64,000 bases of DNA from an uncultured Prevotellaceae bacterium (GTDB lineage Bacteria > Bacteroidota > Bacteroidia > Bacteroidales > Bacteroidaceae). How positions within the stretch are numbered: position 1 is the stretch's first letter; every line of letters begins with the position of its first letter. Shown piece by piece: positions 36,820-47,500 of the stretch. Under the pieces are notes generated by a model. The model searched no databases. It was not told where the DNA came from and saw only the letters and a program-made list of their open reading frames with translations. The DNA is taken from assembly GCA_900315565.1 (NCBI GenBank), contig OMZS01000001.1, positions 124,001 to 188,000 on the forward strand, read 5' to 3'. The position numbers were made by a program, and so were the translations under genes.

Positions 36820-37815
36820 TTATTTGATATAAACAGGTGTAAATTCCTGAATGGTTACGCCACTACGCTGATACACCATCTTCTCGTGGGTGGACCAGGT
36901 GTGACCATTACCAAAGTCAACAGTGTAGTTCAGCTCCATGCCGTCGCGGTCCTTGTCGCCCCAGGCTTTCTTCTCGGAGTTGTCGCCCCAAGTGCCACTA
37001 CCAGTAGCTTTCACGCCATCGGTGCGCGAGCTGATGGTGCAGTTGTCGCCACTGAAGGTCAGCAGCAGGTCGGCATTGTAAAGCTGATCGCCGTCTTGAT
37101 AAGAAACCTTGTAAGAGCAGGTGTTCATTCCCACCGACTTAATCTCTACGGTGTTGGCCTTCTCTATGTTAGCAGTAGAGGTGGTGCCGTTAGTGAGCCA
37201 CCAGCCTGAGTACTTGTTCATGAACTTCACACAGTAGAGAATGTAGTCTTGAGGCTTCACGTCCCATACGTCGGCATCGGTGCGCGTGCCGCTGAAGCCC
37301 TCGAGCATGGTGCCAGTGAGAATTCTGCCGAAGCCCGACTGAGCGGTCATGACCAGAGGAATCACGTAGGTAGTGTTCACGGCAGCGGGGTCGTTGAAGA
37401 AAGCCTCGGTGAGCGTCACCACAGTCTCGCCATTCATCGTGCCGTTGAAGGCCAGATTGGTGGTAGAGAGCTGATAGTAGCTGCTCGGCATAGGCTTGAC
37501 GGGAGTCACACCATCCTCGAAAAAGAGGTTGTTGCAGAGCGACTCATCGACTGCCACCTGCACGGTGCCGTTGGAGCCGTTGTAAGAGCCGCCAAACGTA
37601 GCCATAATCTTGCACTGGTGAGCATTATCTAATGTCTGATCATATTCTTCATTATCACCCAGCACGATGGTGCGAACGGGATACTGATAGGGGAAATAAA
37701 CCGTTGTGCCACCCTCATAGTCAGGGAAATCAATGTCGCCGTTCTTGCATGACCAGAAAGCGCAGACAATACTGATTCCGCAGATGAATTTCAATATATT
37801 ACTTTTCATAATCAT
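36820..37815 (-). CDS. xusE: XusE: surface lipoprotein of the xylan operon
   Basis: 331 aa (ATG at 37815, or two codons later). Lipoprotein Cys in CAFWSCKNG. N-terminal DUF1735-like beta-domain (TTVYFPYQYPVRTIVLGDNE), then a second domain rich in aromatic and Gly residues (SGWWLTNGTT, GTWGDNSEKKAWGDKD). It fills the position of the unknown XusE / surface glycan-binding protein between SusD and GH10 in xylan operons of Prevotella and Bacteroides. Xylan binding at the cell surface is inferred. Confidence 0.82.
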   Translation of the reverse strand: MIMKSNILKFICGISIVCAFWSCKNGDIDFPDYEGGTTVYFPYQYPVRTIVLGDNEEYDQTLDNAHQCKIMATFGGSYNGSNGTVQVAVDESLCNNLFFEDGVTPVKPMPSSYYQLSTTNLAFNGTMNGETVVTLTEAFFNDPAAVNTTYVIPLVMTAQSGFGRILTGTMLEGFSGTRTDADVWDVKPQDYILYCVKFMNKYSGWWLTNGTTSTANIEKANTVEIKSVGMNTCSYKVSYQDGDQLYNADLLLTFSGDNCTISSRTDGVKATGSGTWGDNSEKKAWGDKDRDGMELNYTVDFGNGHTWSTHEKMVYQRSGVTIQEFTPVYIK

Positions 37816-37842
37816 CGTTCATTATTTGTTTTACATTGTTTC

Positions 37843-39630
37843 TTACTTCCAGCCGTCATTCTGCTGCAGGTTACTAAATTTCCTAATCTCAGAATAAGGA
37901 ATAGGACCATATTTCATGTAGTCCTGATAAGTACGGTCTTCGACATTGAAATATTGGTATGAGAAACCGCTTCCGCTGGCTGTGATTCTCACACCCCTAG
38001 CAGGCTCGTTGAGGTTGGCGTTCCAGCGACGGAGATCCCAGAAACGGTGGTTCTCAAAGCAGAGCTCCAAGCGGCGCTCGTTACGAATGAGCTCACGCAT
38101 CTTTTCCTTCGAGCTGGCGCACGACTCCAAATAGGGGTCGGTGGTTCCACCTACACCGGCACGACGGCGGATGGCCTTGATGACATCGTAAGCAGAATAG
38201 CTGGCACCGCCCACCGTACCACGCGGGCCCTGGGCCTCGTTGGCAGCCTCAGCATAGTCGAGGAAAATCTCGGTGTAGCGGATGCGGGCACCAAAGTGGC
38301 GCTTGTCGGCTGCGGGATTCAGGTTCACGTCGTCGCGAAGCAGCTTGCGCAGATAGTAACCAGTAACGGTTGACTTACCACCTTCACGGTTGATACCGTC
38401 GAGGTCGGTATTATCGGCAGCGGTGTTGATCGGCGTATTGTTAGCACCAATCTTCTCGCCGTTGACCAGGATATAAGCCTTCAGACGCGGGTCGCGGTTC
38501 TCGTAGGGATTGCTGGGATCGTAGCCAGAGCCAGAGGCACTGATGGGAAGTCCGTTGGCCATGGGGAAAGCATCCACGAGGTTCTGTGTCGGGTTGACAC
38601 GGCCGCTACCCAGCAGCGAAGGAGGATAGTTGGACTCTTCCAGGTTGTGGCTGTCGCCAACCACACCACGCCAACAGATTTCCTCGGGGTCGGGATCGTC
38701 GTAACCGAAAGCCTCAATCATGCTGACATTGTTGTACCAGCGCCAGCCATCGGGATCCATACCAGCCAGGCCACCAATATTACGGAGACTGGCAACAGCA
38801 TACTGGGCAGCCTGCTCGTAGGTCATGGCACCGGCAGAAGCGTAGGCAGGAGAAGCGGCGAAGAGTGCCACCTGAGCTCGGATGGCGGCAATCATGCGGC
38901 CGTCAATCTTACCACGCTGCAGCTTACCGAAGGCACGGTTGTACTCCTCGGCAGTTCCACCCTTCTGGGCGTACTTGGCAGGAACAGCGCCCTCGCTGAC
39001 GTCGCCATACTGCTCGGGCAGATACTTCATGGCCTCGTCGAAGTCAGACATAATCTGGTCGATGCACTCTTTGAAGGTGTTACGAGGCAGATTGAAGTCA
39101 GAGGCGGCATCCTCAGAAGTGAGGTGGATGGGCACACCCATCAGTTCGCCGTTCACCAGACCGCAGTGAGCACGGAGCAGATAGAAGAAATGCAGGCCGC
39201 GAAGAGCGTAAGCATTACCCTTGTAGTTGTCTCTGTGCATCTCGCTCAGCGTCTCTGAAGAGTAGTCCCAGAGCACGTCGTCGGCAATCTCGAGGAACAG
39301 GTTCAGATACTGAATGGCATGATAGCGGGTTTCCCACTGGTTGATGGGGTTGTTCTGTGATGTCCAGATACCCTGGGAAGCCATTTTCTTGTAATTGTTG
39401 TCATTATCGTTGATGACAGCGTCGTCGGTAGCCACGTCGGTCATGTTCGTGGGGTTCTCTTCATAGGGCAACACCAGGTTGGCATTGTCCATGATACCAC
39501 GGGCAAACTGCGGGTCGTTGTAAGCATTCGAGATGTCCTGGTTGTTTTCCAGTGCAGGCTCGAAAAGGTCATCGCAGGCAGTCAGCGCTACTGTGGCTAT
39601 ACCAAAAAGAATTATATTCTTAAGTTTCAT
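37843..39630 (-). CDS. xusD: XusD: SusD-like xylan-binding lipoprotein
   Basis: 595 aa. Lipoprotein Cys19 (TVALTACDDLF). SusD/RagB family: TPR-type helices in the N-terminal half, the NALRGLHFFYLLRAHCG-type motif and the C-terminal SusD-like region (RELIRNERRLELCFENHRFW). It would form the lid of the adjacent XusC TonB-dependent transporter and bind oligoxylan. Gap to XusC is 21 bases. Confidence 0.92.
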   Translation of the reverse strand: MKLKNIILFGIATVALTACDDLFEPALENNQDISNAYNDPQFARGIMDNANLVLPYEENPTNMTDVATDDAVINDNDNNYKKMASQGIWTSQNNPINQWETRYHAIQYLNLFLEIADDVLWDYSSETLSEMHRDNYKGNAYALRGLHFFYLLRAHCGLVNGELMGVPIHLTSEDAASDFNLPRNTFKECIDQIMSDFDEAMKYLPEQYGDVSEGAVPAKYAQKGGTAEEYNRAFGKLQRGKIDGRMIAAIRAQVALFAASPAYASAGAMTYEQAAQYAVASLRNIGGLAGMDPDGWRWYNNVSMIEAFGYDDPDPEEICWRGVVGDSHNLEESNYPPSLLGSGRVNPTQNLVDAFPMANGLPISASGSGYDPSNPYENRDPRLKAYILVNGEKIGANNTPINTAADNTDLDGINREGGKSTVTGYYLRKLLRDDVNLNPAADKRHFGARIRYTEIFLDYAEAANEAQGPRGTVGGASYSAYDVIKAIRRRAGVGGTTDPYLESCASSKEKMRELIRNERRLELCFENHRFWDLRRWNANLNEPARGVRITASGSGFSYQYFNVEDRTYQDYMKYGPIPYSEIRKFSNLQQNDGWK

Positions 39631-39651
39631 ATCTTGTATTCTATTTAAATG

Positions 39652-42483
39652 TTAGAAAGATACTTTAGCACCAATATTGTAGAAACGGGCTGCCGGTGCA
39701 CTGCCGACATTCATCTCTAACAACTCGCGCTCCTTGGCGAGTGTGAGCAGACTGTTGCCGCTTACATAAAGTGAGAGACCCTTCACGATGCCATTGCCCA
39801 GAATTGTCTTGGGGAAGTCGTAGGTGAGCTGCACCTTGGCCAGGTCGAAACGTGTAGTAGAGTACATCCAGAAGTCTGAAGTGGTGTTGTTGTTGGCACC
39901 GCTCTGAGTGGTCAGACGAGGATAGGTGGCTGTAGCGGCAGTCTCGGGAGTCCAGCGGCCGCGAACGGCTGCAGAGTACTTGTCCTCCTGGTCAATCCAC
40001 CAGTAGCTGTTGTTCTTGACAGCATGGCCGCCAAAGCCGCCAATACCGAGCACGAACAGTGAGAGGCCTTTCCACTTGAAGGTAAGGTTGACACCCAATG
40101 TGGTGGGAGCACCGTACCATCCGCCTGTAGCGAGGTTCACCTGGTCTTTGGTGTCGATAACACCGTCGCCGTTCTGGTCCTTATACTTCAGGTCACCGGG
40201 CTTCACATTACCACCGAGGGTCTGCTGAGGAGAGTTGTCGATGTCGTCCTGATCCTTGAAGAAGCCAAGGCACTGGTAACCCCAGATAGCATCGAGCGGT
40301 TTGCCCTCACGATACTGATACTCGTCAGCATAGTTGGTGTCGTCGCGCTTGGCTGCCTTTGTCTTGTAGTAAGTCAGGTTGGCACCACCTTCGAAACCGA
40401 AGTCGCCGAAATCCTTCTTGTACTTCAGAGCCACCTCGAAACCAGTGCGGTTGTCCTTGTTGTAGTTCAGGTAAGAGAGGAACGAAGACTCAGGATAATA
40501 CACTTTGAAGTAGCTCGGCAGCTGGTTGGTAGCAGTGATGATGCCACCGTCCATCTGGCTCATGAAGAACGAAGCGTCGAGCGACAGGGCGCGCTGCAGC
40601 ATTTCGGCATGCAGGCTGGCAGAGAGCTCCTTACGCTTGATGAAGGCGAAGTCGGAGTTTCCACCTCGCTTTGACTGATAGAGCGAGAAACCTGTAAGAC
40701 CGTTCCAGTCGAACCAACCGCCGCTTTGGTATGTACCAAGATACATGTAGTAGTTCTCAATATCCATGTCGGTGTTGAGACTGCTGGCACTGACACTCAG
40801 AGTGAGCGCATCGAAGCCGCTGTTCTCAAGCAGAGCCTCGCGGGCGATGTTCCATCCCAAAGTAGCCGAGGGAGAGAATGCCTTACGCTTGCCTTCGGGC
40901 AGGCGGGCAGACCAAGGTGCTGCCAGCGAGAACTCAGCATAGTACTTCTTAGCGTAGTTGTACGACAGGTTGAAACCGAGGTTAGCATTGCTCGTCTTGT
41001 GGTATTCACCCGATACAGAGCGCTGATAGCCGTTGGCCAGCAGCATGGCGCTGACGTTGTGAACGCCACCGAATGTGCGGTTGTAATCGAAATGAGCGTT
41101 GAAGGCAATCGTCTGATTGTCGGTAGAGCCGCTCATGTTCTGCACACCCGACTTCTTGTCAACTTTCTCATGGCTGTCGAGCGAGAGAATCAGGTCGGGA
41201 CCATTATAGTTGCTCCATGCGGGGTCGAACGTGGCATAGCTGTTGTTGTACGATGTCGTATAGGTGGTGGCATAGTCAACGGCAACCATAGCGCTGAAGC
41301 TCAAGCCCTTCAGCAAAGAGCCGAGGTCGGCTTTGACACCTGCGTCGAACTGGAACTGACGACTTGTCCAAGTGCTCTTACCGGCTGCATAGTAGTCGGC
41401 AAAGATGTTGGTGAGGTCGGTCAGCGAGCCACCGAGGAAATACTGTCCGTCGATGATGTTCATTGACGATGAAAGTGCGTTATGGGGCTGTGTGGCATTG
41501 GGATCCAGATAAGAGATAGGAATCAGCGGGCTGACACGATTGGGACGCCAGCGGGCAGCCACCTCCCAGTAGTTCAACGTGTTGTCACCATCCTTCTGGT
41601 TAGAGATGGCCGACTTTGAATTGTAGTAGGTAGCGTTGGCATTGACAAAAGCAGTAATGAAGTTGTTAATGCGGACATCCACGTTACCACGAACGTTGAA
41701 ACGGTCGATGTAGTTGTTCTTTGCCTCACCAAAGTTCAGGAAGTCGCCCTGACGATAGTAGCTGACATTCGAGTAGAACTTGGCACGCTCGTTGCCGCCC
41801 TCAATCTCGATAGAGGCATCGGTGCGGTTGTAGGCCTTCTTGATGTAGTCCTTCGAATAGAAATCCACATCGGGATAACGATAAGGATTCTCTCTGCTGG
41901 CAAAGTTGTAGATTTGCTCAGGCGTATAGAGGGCACCCAGTCCGTCGTTGGCACGAGCCTCGTTGTAGAGGGTCATGTATTCGGCCGAGCTGAGATACTC
42001 AGGATAAGCCTTTGCTATGTTCCATCCGGTGTTAGCGCGTACATCCACGCTCAGACCGTCGTTCACACGGCCACGCTTGGTGGTGATGAGTATGGCTCCC
42101 TTGGCGGCGCGGCTGCCATAGAGCACCACAGCCTGAGCGCCTTTGAGGAAGGTCACTTCTTCGATTTCAGAGGGCAGCACGTTGTTGGCATCGCGAGGCA
42201 CACCGTCGATGAGCACCAAGTGGTCGGTGAAACCCCACATACCAGCGCCGTTGAAGCCGGCTACGTAGCCCTGCATGTTGTCAAGACTATAGGTATTATA
42301 GTTCTTGTCCATCAGTTCTCTGTAGTTCAGGCTGGAGACGCCACCCATGATGTCTTCTTTGGCAACCTTTTTGAACAGCACGTTGACCTGGGCGGTATCA
42401 GCAGCATCTATCTGGGCTTCAACGGGCGTTGCAACCGACAGAGCCAAGAGAGCTGACAGCATGATATATTTATTATGTTTCAT
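39652..42483 (-). CDS. xusC: XusC: SusC-like TonB-dependent transporter, short form
   Basis: 943 aa. Signal peptide MLSALLALSVATPVEAQ. The plug has VLIDGVPRD and the SusC signature YGSRAAKGAILITTKRG, then the outer-membrane barrel to the terminal RFYNIGAKVSF. It lacks the N-terminal carboxypeptidase-regulatory-like domain present in XusA, which is why it is shorter. Imports xylo-oligosaccharides together with XusD. Confidence 0.92.
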   Translation of the reverse strand: MKHNKYIMLSALLALSVATPVEAQIDAADTAQVNVLFKKVAKEDIMGGVSSLNYRELMDKNYNTYSLDNMQGYVAGFNGAGMWGFTDHLVLIDGVPRDANNVLPSEIEEVTFLKGAQAVVLYGSRAAKGAILITTKRGRVNDGLSVDVRANTGWNIAKAYPEYLSSAEYMTLYNEARANDGLGALYTPEQIYNFASRENPYRYPDVDFYSKDYIKKAYNRTDASIEIEGGNERAKFYSNVSYYRQGDFLNFGEAKNNYIDRFNVRGNVDVRINNFITAFVNANATYYNSKSAISNQKDGDNTLNYWEVAARWRPNRVSPLIPISYLDPNATQPHNALSSSMNIIDGQYFLGGSLTDLTNIFADYYAAGKSTWTSRQFQFDAGVKADLGSLLKGLSFSAMVAVDYATTYTTSYNNSYATFDPAWSNYNGPDLILSLDSHEKVDKKSGVQNMSGSTDNQTIAFNAHFDYNRTFGGVHNVSAMLLANGYQRSVSGEYHKTSNANLGFNLSYNYAKKYYAEFSLAAPWSARLPEGKRKAFSPSATLGWNIAREALLENSGFDALTLSVSASSLNTDMDIENYYMYLGTYQSGGWFDWNGLTGFSLYQSKRGGNSDFAFIKRKELSASLHAEMLQRALSLDASFFMSQMDGGIITATNQLPSYFKVYYPESSFLSYLNYNKDNRTGFEVALKYKKDFGDFGFEGGANLTYYKTKAAKRDDTNYADEYQYREGKPLDAIWGYQCLGFFKDQDDIDNSPQQTLGGNVKPGDLKYKDQNGDGVIDTKDQVNLATGGWYGAPTTLGVNLTFKWKGLSLFVLGIGGFGGHAVKNNSYWWIDQEDKYSAAVRGRWTPETAATATYPRLTTQSGANNNTTSDFWMYSTTRFDLAKVQLTYDFPKTILGNGIVKGLSLYVSGNSLLTLAKERELLEMNVGSAPAARFYNIGAKVSF

Positions 42484-42524
42484 ACAATTTTAAGTTTTTA
42501 ATCTTTAATGTAACATTTAAAGAA

Positions 42525-44561
42525 TTACCATCCCGGGTTCTGAGGATATTCTGAATAGAGATACACCTCTTTTTCCTTCAGCGGCAGCAGATAGTGCTTT
42601 GTGGCCAGCTTACGCTCCACGATGGTGGTTTCGCTCCAACCTGTCACCTCTGCAAAACGAGGATCTTCATTCTCGTAGTCGTAATTGCCTACACGCTTGA
42701 ACTCCTGACGGGTCTTGATGTTATAAGGATACTCGGTGAGCAACAGCCAGCGCTGCAAATCCTGCCAACGGAAGCCTTCGAAAGCCAGCTCGCAAGCACG
42801 CTCACGGCGCACCTCGTCAATAAACTTTCTCTTGTCGCTGATGAAGCGGGCAGCCACATGCCCGGCACCCACACGGTCGCGGAGCACGTTGATGGCATCT
42901 TCGGCGGTGCGGCTGCACTTGCTGCTCTTGAAGCCTGCGCCCTGAGCGGCTGCACCAGCCTCGGCGTAGAGCAGATAAATGTCGGCCAAGCGCATGTAAG
43001 GCAGATAGGTCATCAGAGATCCACCCCAGTTATACATGCCGTCGTATTTGTTACACTGGTGGGGCACCAGCTTCTGGCAGAAGTAACCTGTGCGGCTACC
43101 ATCGGCATTGCGTGCGGGGTTGCCCGTGGGAACCATGTTACCGCCCGTGAACATCTGCAGATACTGGAATTCCTTGTCGTCGCCGGTGACAGTCAAGAGG
43201 AACTTGAAGCCGTCGAACATGATGTCGTGATAGAAGCGCGGGTCGCGGTTGGCAAACGGGTGCTTGGGGTCGAAGCCCGACTCGGGGTTGAGCGAGCCGT
43301 CGGCCAAAACGATGGGCTCACCGTTCTCCATGCCGTAAGCATAGTTGATATAGTTGGCCGTAGGCATGTGGATGATAGCATCGTGCTCAACGAGGTTGTT
43401 CACCTTGGGTCCCCACAGCTTCACAAAGTTCCAGTTAGAACCGTTCATCTCGGTTGAGGGTCCACGCATGATGGCTTCCGAAACGCCTGGCATTTTCCAG
43501 CTCTGACCCGTTGTGCGGAAGATATCAGAGTAGTTGTTGGTTGAGCCCTTGGCAGCCACGTGGTCGTAAACGCCATAGTTGGGACGCTGGGTGGCATCGT
43601 CGGCGGCAAACTGGAAATCGGCCAGTTTGTAAGGAGTCTCGCCGTTCTCTACGTAGGCAATAGCCTCACCCAGAGCGTCGGCAGCCTGAGCGGCCAGAGA
43701 GGCATCGTAAGAATAAGTGCTTCCGTCTTTCAGCGCACCCATCTTGGCACCTACCGTGTTCAGCGGCGAAGCAGCCCACAAGAGCACCTTGCCTAAGTAA
43801 CCGAGGGCGCAGACCTTGGTGATACGCAGATCGTTCTTACCAAGGGTTTTCTTACCGATGGTAGAGTTGTCCCAGTTGTTGGGCAGCAGGTCGGCAGCGG
43901 CGCGATAGTCGGCGGCGCAACGCTCAGCACACTCTCTGAACGAAAGGCGCGGCAGCGTGAAGGTAGAGTCGGCAGGCAGCGAATGGTCGATGTAAGGCAG
44001 TCCGCCCCACCACTCCATCTGCTGGTGGTGCCACCAGGCGCGGAAGAAGAGCAGCTGGCCCTTGATGAAGTTTTTCTCTTCCTTGGTAGCGTCGGTCATC
44101 TTGTCGAGATTCTCAAGACCGAGATTGGCCTTACGGATGCAGTACCAGGCATGTCCGGACAGCGAGTGGTCGAACTTGTTGGTAGAAGTAGGATTAGAGT
44201 TGGGTCGGTTCAGCCAGCTCTGCTGACCGCCTTTGTCCTGCTCGTCGTACCAGTGACGATAGTCGCCCAGGTCGAAGTGAGCCGTCACGTGGGTGTCGCC
44301 ACCACCGGTGTTCATGATTTCGTCCTCACCCCAGTTGAAGGTGGTACACCAGTAGCACGACTCTTTGTTGGGTATGCAGTTGTAAATTTCCTCGATGAAG
44401 CCCTGGAAGTTGGTGAAATTCTTAAATGCCGTTTCCGGGTTCACGTCAGAGTCGGGTGTCTTGTCGAGATAGTCCGTACAGGATGTCATTCCCAGAGAGA
44501 ACAACAAAGCTGCTACACCTATTATATATATATTACTAAACTTTTTCATTGCATTCTCCAT
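42525..44561 (-). CDS. xusB: XusB: SusD-like xylan-binding lipoprotein
   Basis: 678 aa. Lipoprotein Cys in SLGMTSCTDY. SusD family: KGQLLFFRAWWHHQQMEWWG motif and C-terminal FIDEVRRERACELAFEGFRW and QDLQRWLL. Larger than XusD and the typical first SusD of xylan operons. The ATG is one base after the XusA stop, so translation is probably coupled. Partner of XusA. Confidence 0.93.
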   Translation of the reverse strand: MENAMKKFSNIYIIGVAALLFSLGMTSCTDYLDKTPDSDVNPETAFKNFTNFQGFIEEIYNCIPNKESCYWCTTFNWGEDEIMNTGGGDTHVTAHFDLGDYRHWYDEQDKGGQQSWLNRPNSNPTSTNKFDHSLSGHAWYCIRKANLGLENLDKMTDATKEEKNFIKGQLLFFRAWWHHQQMEWWGGLPYIDHSLPADSTFTLPRLSFRECAERCAADYRAAADLLPNNWDNSTIGKKTLGKNDLRITKVCALGYLGKVLLWAASPLNTVGAKMGALKDGSTYSYDASLAAQAADALGEAIAYVENGETPYKLADFQFAADDATQRPNYGVYDHVAAKGSTNNYSDIFRTTGQSWKMPGVSEAIMRGPSTEMNGSNWNFVKLWGPKVNNLVEHDAIIHMPTANYINYAYGMENGEPIVLADGSLNPESGFDPKHPFANRDPRFYHDIMFDGFKFLLTVTGDDKEFQYLQMFTGGNMVPTGNPARNADGSRTGYFCQKLVPHQCNKYDGMYNWGGSLMTYLPYMRLADIYLLYAEAGAAAQGAGFKSSKCSRTAEDAINVLRDRVGAGHVAARFISDKRKFIDEVRRERACELAFEGFRWQDLQRWLLLTEYPYNIKTRQEFKRVGNYDYENEDPRFAEVTGWSETTIVERKLATKHYLLPLKEKEVYLYSEYPQNPGW

Positions 44562-44562
44562 T

Positions 44563-47500
44563 TTAAAGGTTGAATCTGATACCGAAGTTAATACGTCTCA
44601 TGGTAGGATAAGCACCGTTGCCGGCATTACCATTGGCAGCAAAGTTAGACTCACGGTCATCAGGCATACGAGTCCACACCCAGAGGTTGTTACCACTGAC
44701 AAAGAGTTTCAGGCTCTTCATGCCAATCTTCTGCAACCAAGGCTGAGTGAAGGTATAACCCAGCTCTACGTTCTTGAGACGGATGTACGAACCGTCGCAA
44801 AGATACTGTGTGCCGTAATAGCTTTGATAGGGAGTGGTGTTGAAACGCGGTGTCACGATATCGGCGCCGTAGTGGTCAGTGCTCCACCATGTTCCCTGGT
44901 CATAGACGTTGGCCACCATCACGTCGGCGAAGCTAATCATGGTAACATCGCGGGTGACATTGGTTACGCCATAGAACTGGGCCATGAAGTTAAATCCTTT
45001 CCACTCGAATCCGAGGGTGGCGTTGTAAGTGTTCTGCGGAGTTGTCGGGTGTCCGTAGGGAACGAAGTCGTTGACGTTATCCACCTTACCATCGCCGTTG
45101 AAGTCAACGATGTAATAGTCGCCAGGAAGTTTCTGGCCGTCGTTGGCATCGGTCTTGGGCGAGCCATAGATATCGTCGAAGGTCTGCATCATGCCTTTGT
45201 CAATGAAGGCGTGGGTCTGGCCGATGGCGTAGCCTGCGTCCTTACGGTAAGCGGGCAGCAGGGGCTGGTCGTCCTTTATCTTAATTTCGTTCTCTGCATG
45301 AGTCATGCTCATGTTGGCCCAGAGGTGCATGCCGTTGTTGAGCATCTTGTTGAAACGCACTTCCACCTCGAATCCGTGAGTTTCCACCTTACCGAGGTTG
45401 GCTGTAGCGGGCGACTGTCCGAAGTAAGAGGGAACAGCACGCTGTCCGCCCGGCACGAGGATGTCGGTACGCTTGTCGTGGAAGAACTCGATGGCACCTG
45501 CGAAGAGTCCGCCAAGGATGCCGTAGTCAATACCGATGTTGGTCTTCTTCACGGTTTCCCAGTGTACGCTGGGGTTACCCACGGTAGATTCGCGGTACCA
45601 TGTGTAAGGCGACTGGCCCTGGTTGACGTCCATAGCCGTTGTTCCGCCGTACGACCACTGGTCCATGTAGAGGAAACGGGCATTGGGAATGTTGTCGTCA
45701 CCAATTTCACCATAGCTGGCACGGAGTTTCAGCATGTCGATGATTTTCTTCTCGCGGAGATACTTCATGAAGGGCTCTTCGCTGATCATCCAGCCGATAG
45801 CACCCGAATTGAAGAAGGCGAAGCGATTGTCCTTCGAGAATTTCTCAGAGCCGTTGTAAGCACCGTTGTACTCGAAGAAGTATCTGTTGGCAAAAGCATA
45901 GGTCACACGGAACACCCAGTCCTCACGATAGTTAGGAATCATGGAGCCCCAGGCTGTTTCCTGGCGGGCGAACACGCCCATGGCGGTGATATCGTGCTTG
46001 CCAAAAGTGCGGGCCCAGTTGAGCTGCAGCTGATAGTTCAGGTTGCGCGTGGTGGCGCCATTGTTCACCGAACCACCCTTTGTGCTCCACTTGTTACCCT
46101 GTGTGTAGTCGAAACGGTCGTATCCTTCGTAAGGCTGCTTGTACACGGCTACACCCGTCTCAGGATTGATCCACTTGTTCTGCGGGTCGTTGTAAAGGTC
46201 GTTGATACCACGTCCGCTTTCCTGGAAGGTGTTGTCCCATGCAATCATACCACGGAAGTTCAGGCCCTTGGTAATGAAGTCGAGGTTCTGCTCCAACACG
46301 AAGTCGGTGTTGATGCGGGTGGTGGTGATGTACTGAGTACCACCGAGGGCAATGCCCTGTGCACCGTTATCCACGTTGGTTGAACCGGGGAGGAAACCCC
46401 ACGAGCCGTCGCTGTACTTGGGCAGGAACACGTCGGGCGAAATGTTATAAATACCATTCCACTGCTGAGCAATCTGCCACTCATTGTTCACAGAGTTCAC
46501 CCACGGTGTCTTCTGCTTACCGTTCGAACCGGCGATGTTGATTTTCAGCACGGTAGATTTGGTAATGTTAAAGTCGAGGTTCGAGCGCACGTTCACGCGG
46601 TTATAACCATAACCTGTGGGATAGCTGCGTCCGTTGCCGAAGTCGGTGTAAAGGTCACCCTCGTTCACGAAATCGACGCCTGCAAAGTATTTCACGAAGC
46701 GTGTACCACCGGCCACGTTCAGGTTGGCGTTGTACGACATGGCGTAGTCCTCGAACAAAGCGCGCTGCCAGTCAACATTGGGGTAACGCTCGGTGATGAG
46801 GTTGCCAAACTCGTCGGTGGCATTGGGGTCCTGATTGCGATAATTCTCGATAAAGCTCACGGGGCGGATGTAGGCGAAACTCTCGGGATAGAGATTGAGT
46901 TCGTGCTCCACCACGGTGTTGCGGGCCATGAGGGCTTGATAAGAGTCGTACTTATCGGGAAGCTTCGAAGGCACCTTCATAATGGCGTTGGCCGAGACGT
47001 TGATTTGCGCCTTGCCCTCCTGACCACGCTTGGTGGTAATCAGGATAACGCCGTTAGCACCTTTCACACCATAAACGGCGGTGGCCGAAGCGTCCTTCAG
47101 CACAGAAATGGTGGCAACCGACTGAATATCGACGCTCGACATGGGGCGCTCGATACCATCAACCAGCACCAGCGGTGCGGAGTTGTTCCACGACGAAGCA
47201 CCACGAATGATGATCTGGGGCTCTTCGTCGCCCGGCATACCAGAAGATGCCATTGTCACGACACCAGGCAGGTTACCCGTCAGGGCAGCACCAATGTCGG
47301 TGATACCAGCGGCGCGGGTCAGCACCTCGCCCGTGGTCTGGGTGATGGCACCCACCACAGAAGCTTTCTTCTGCTGGCCGAAACCTACCACAACCACCTC
47401 AGAGAGCTGGGTGTTCTCGGTGAGCGTCACGTTGAACGTGCGCTGCTTGCCAACCCTGAACTCCTTGGTGTCCATTCCTACGTAAGAAACGACAATCGTC

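Noticed and set aside
44824..46383. A 519-codon plus-strand open frame inside xusA
   Set aside because: Antisense to the transporter barrel, which has full SusC signatures; no independent evidence.
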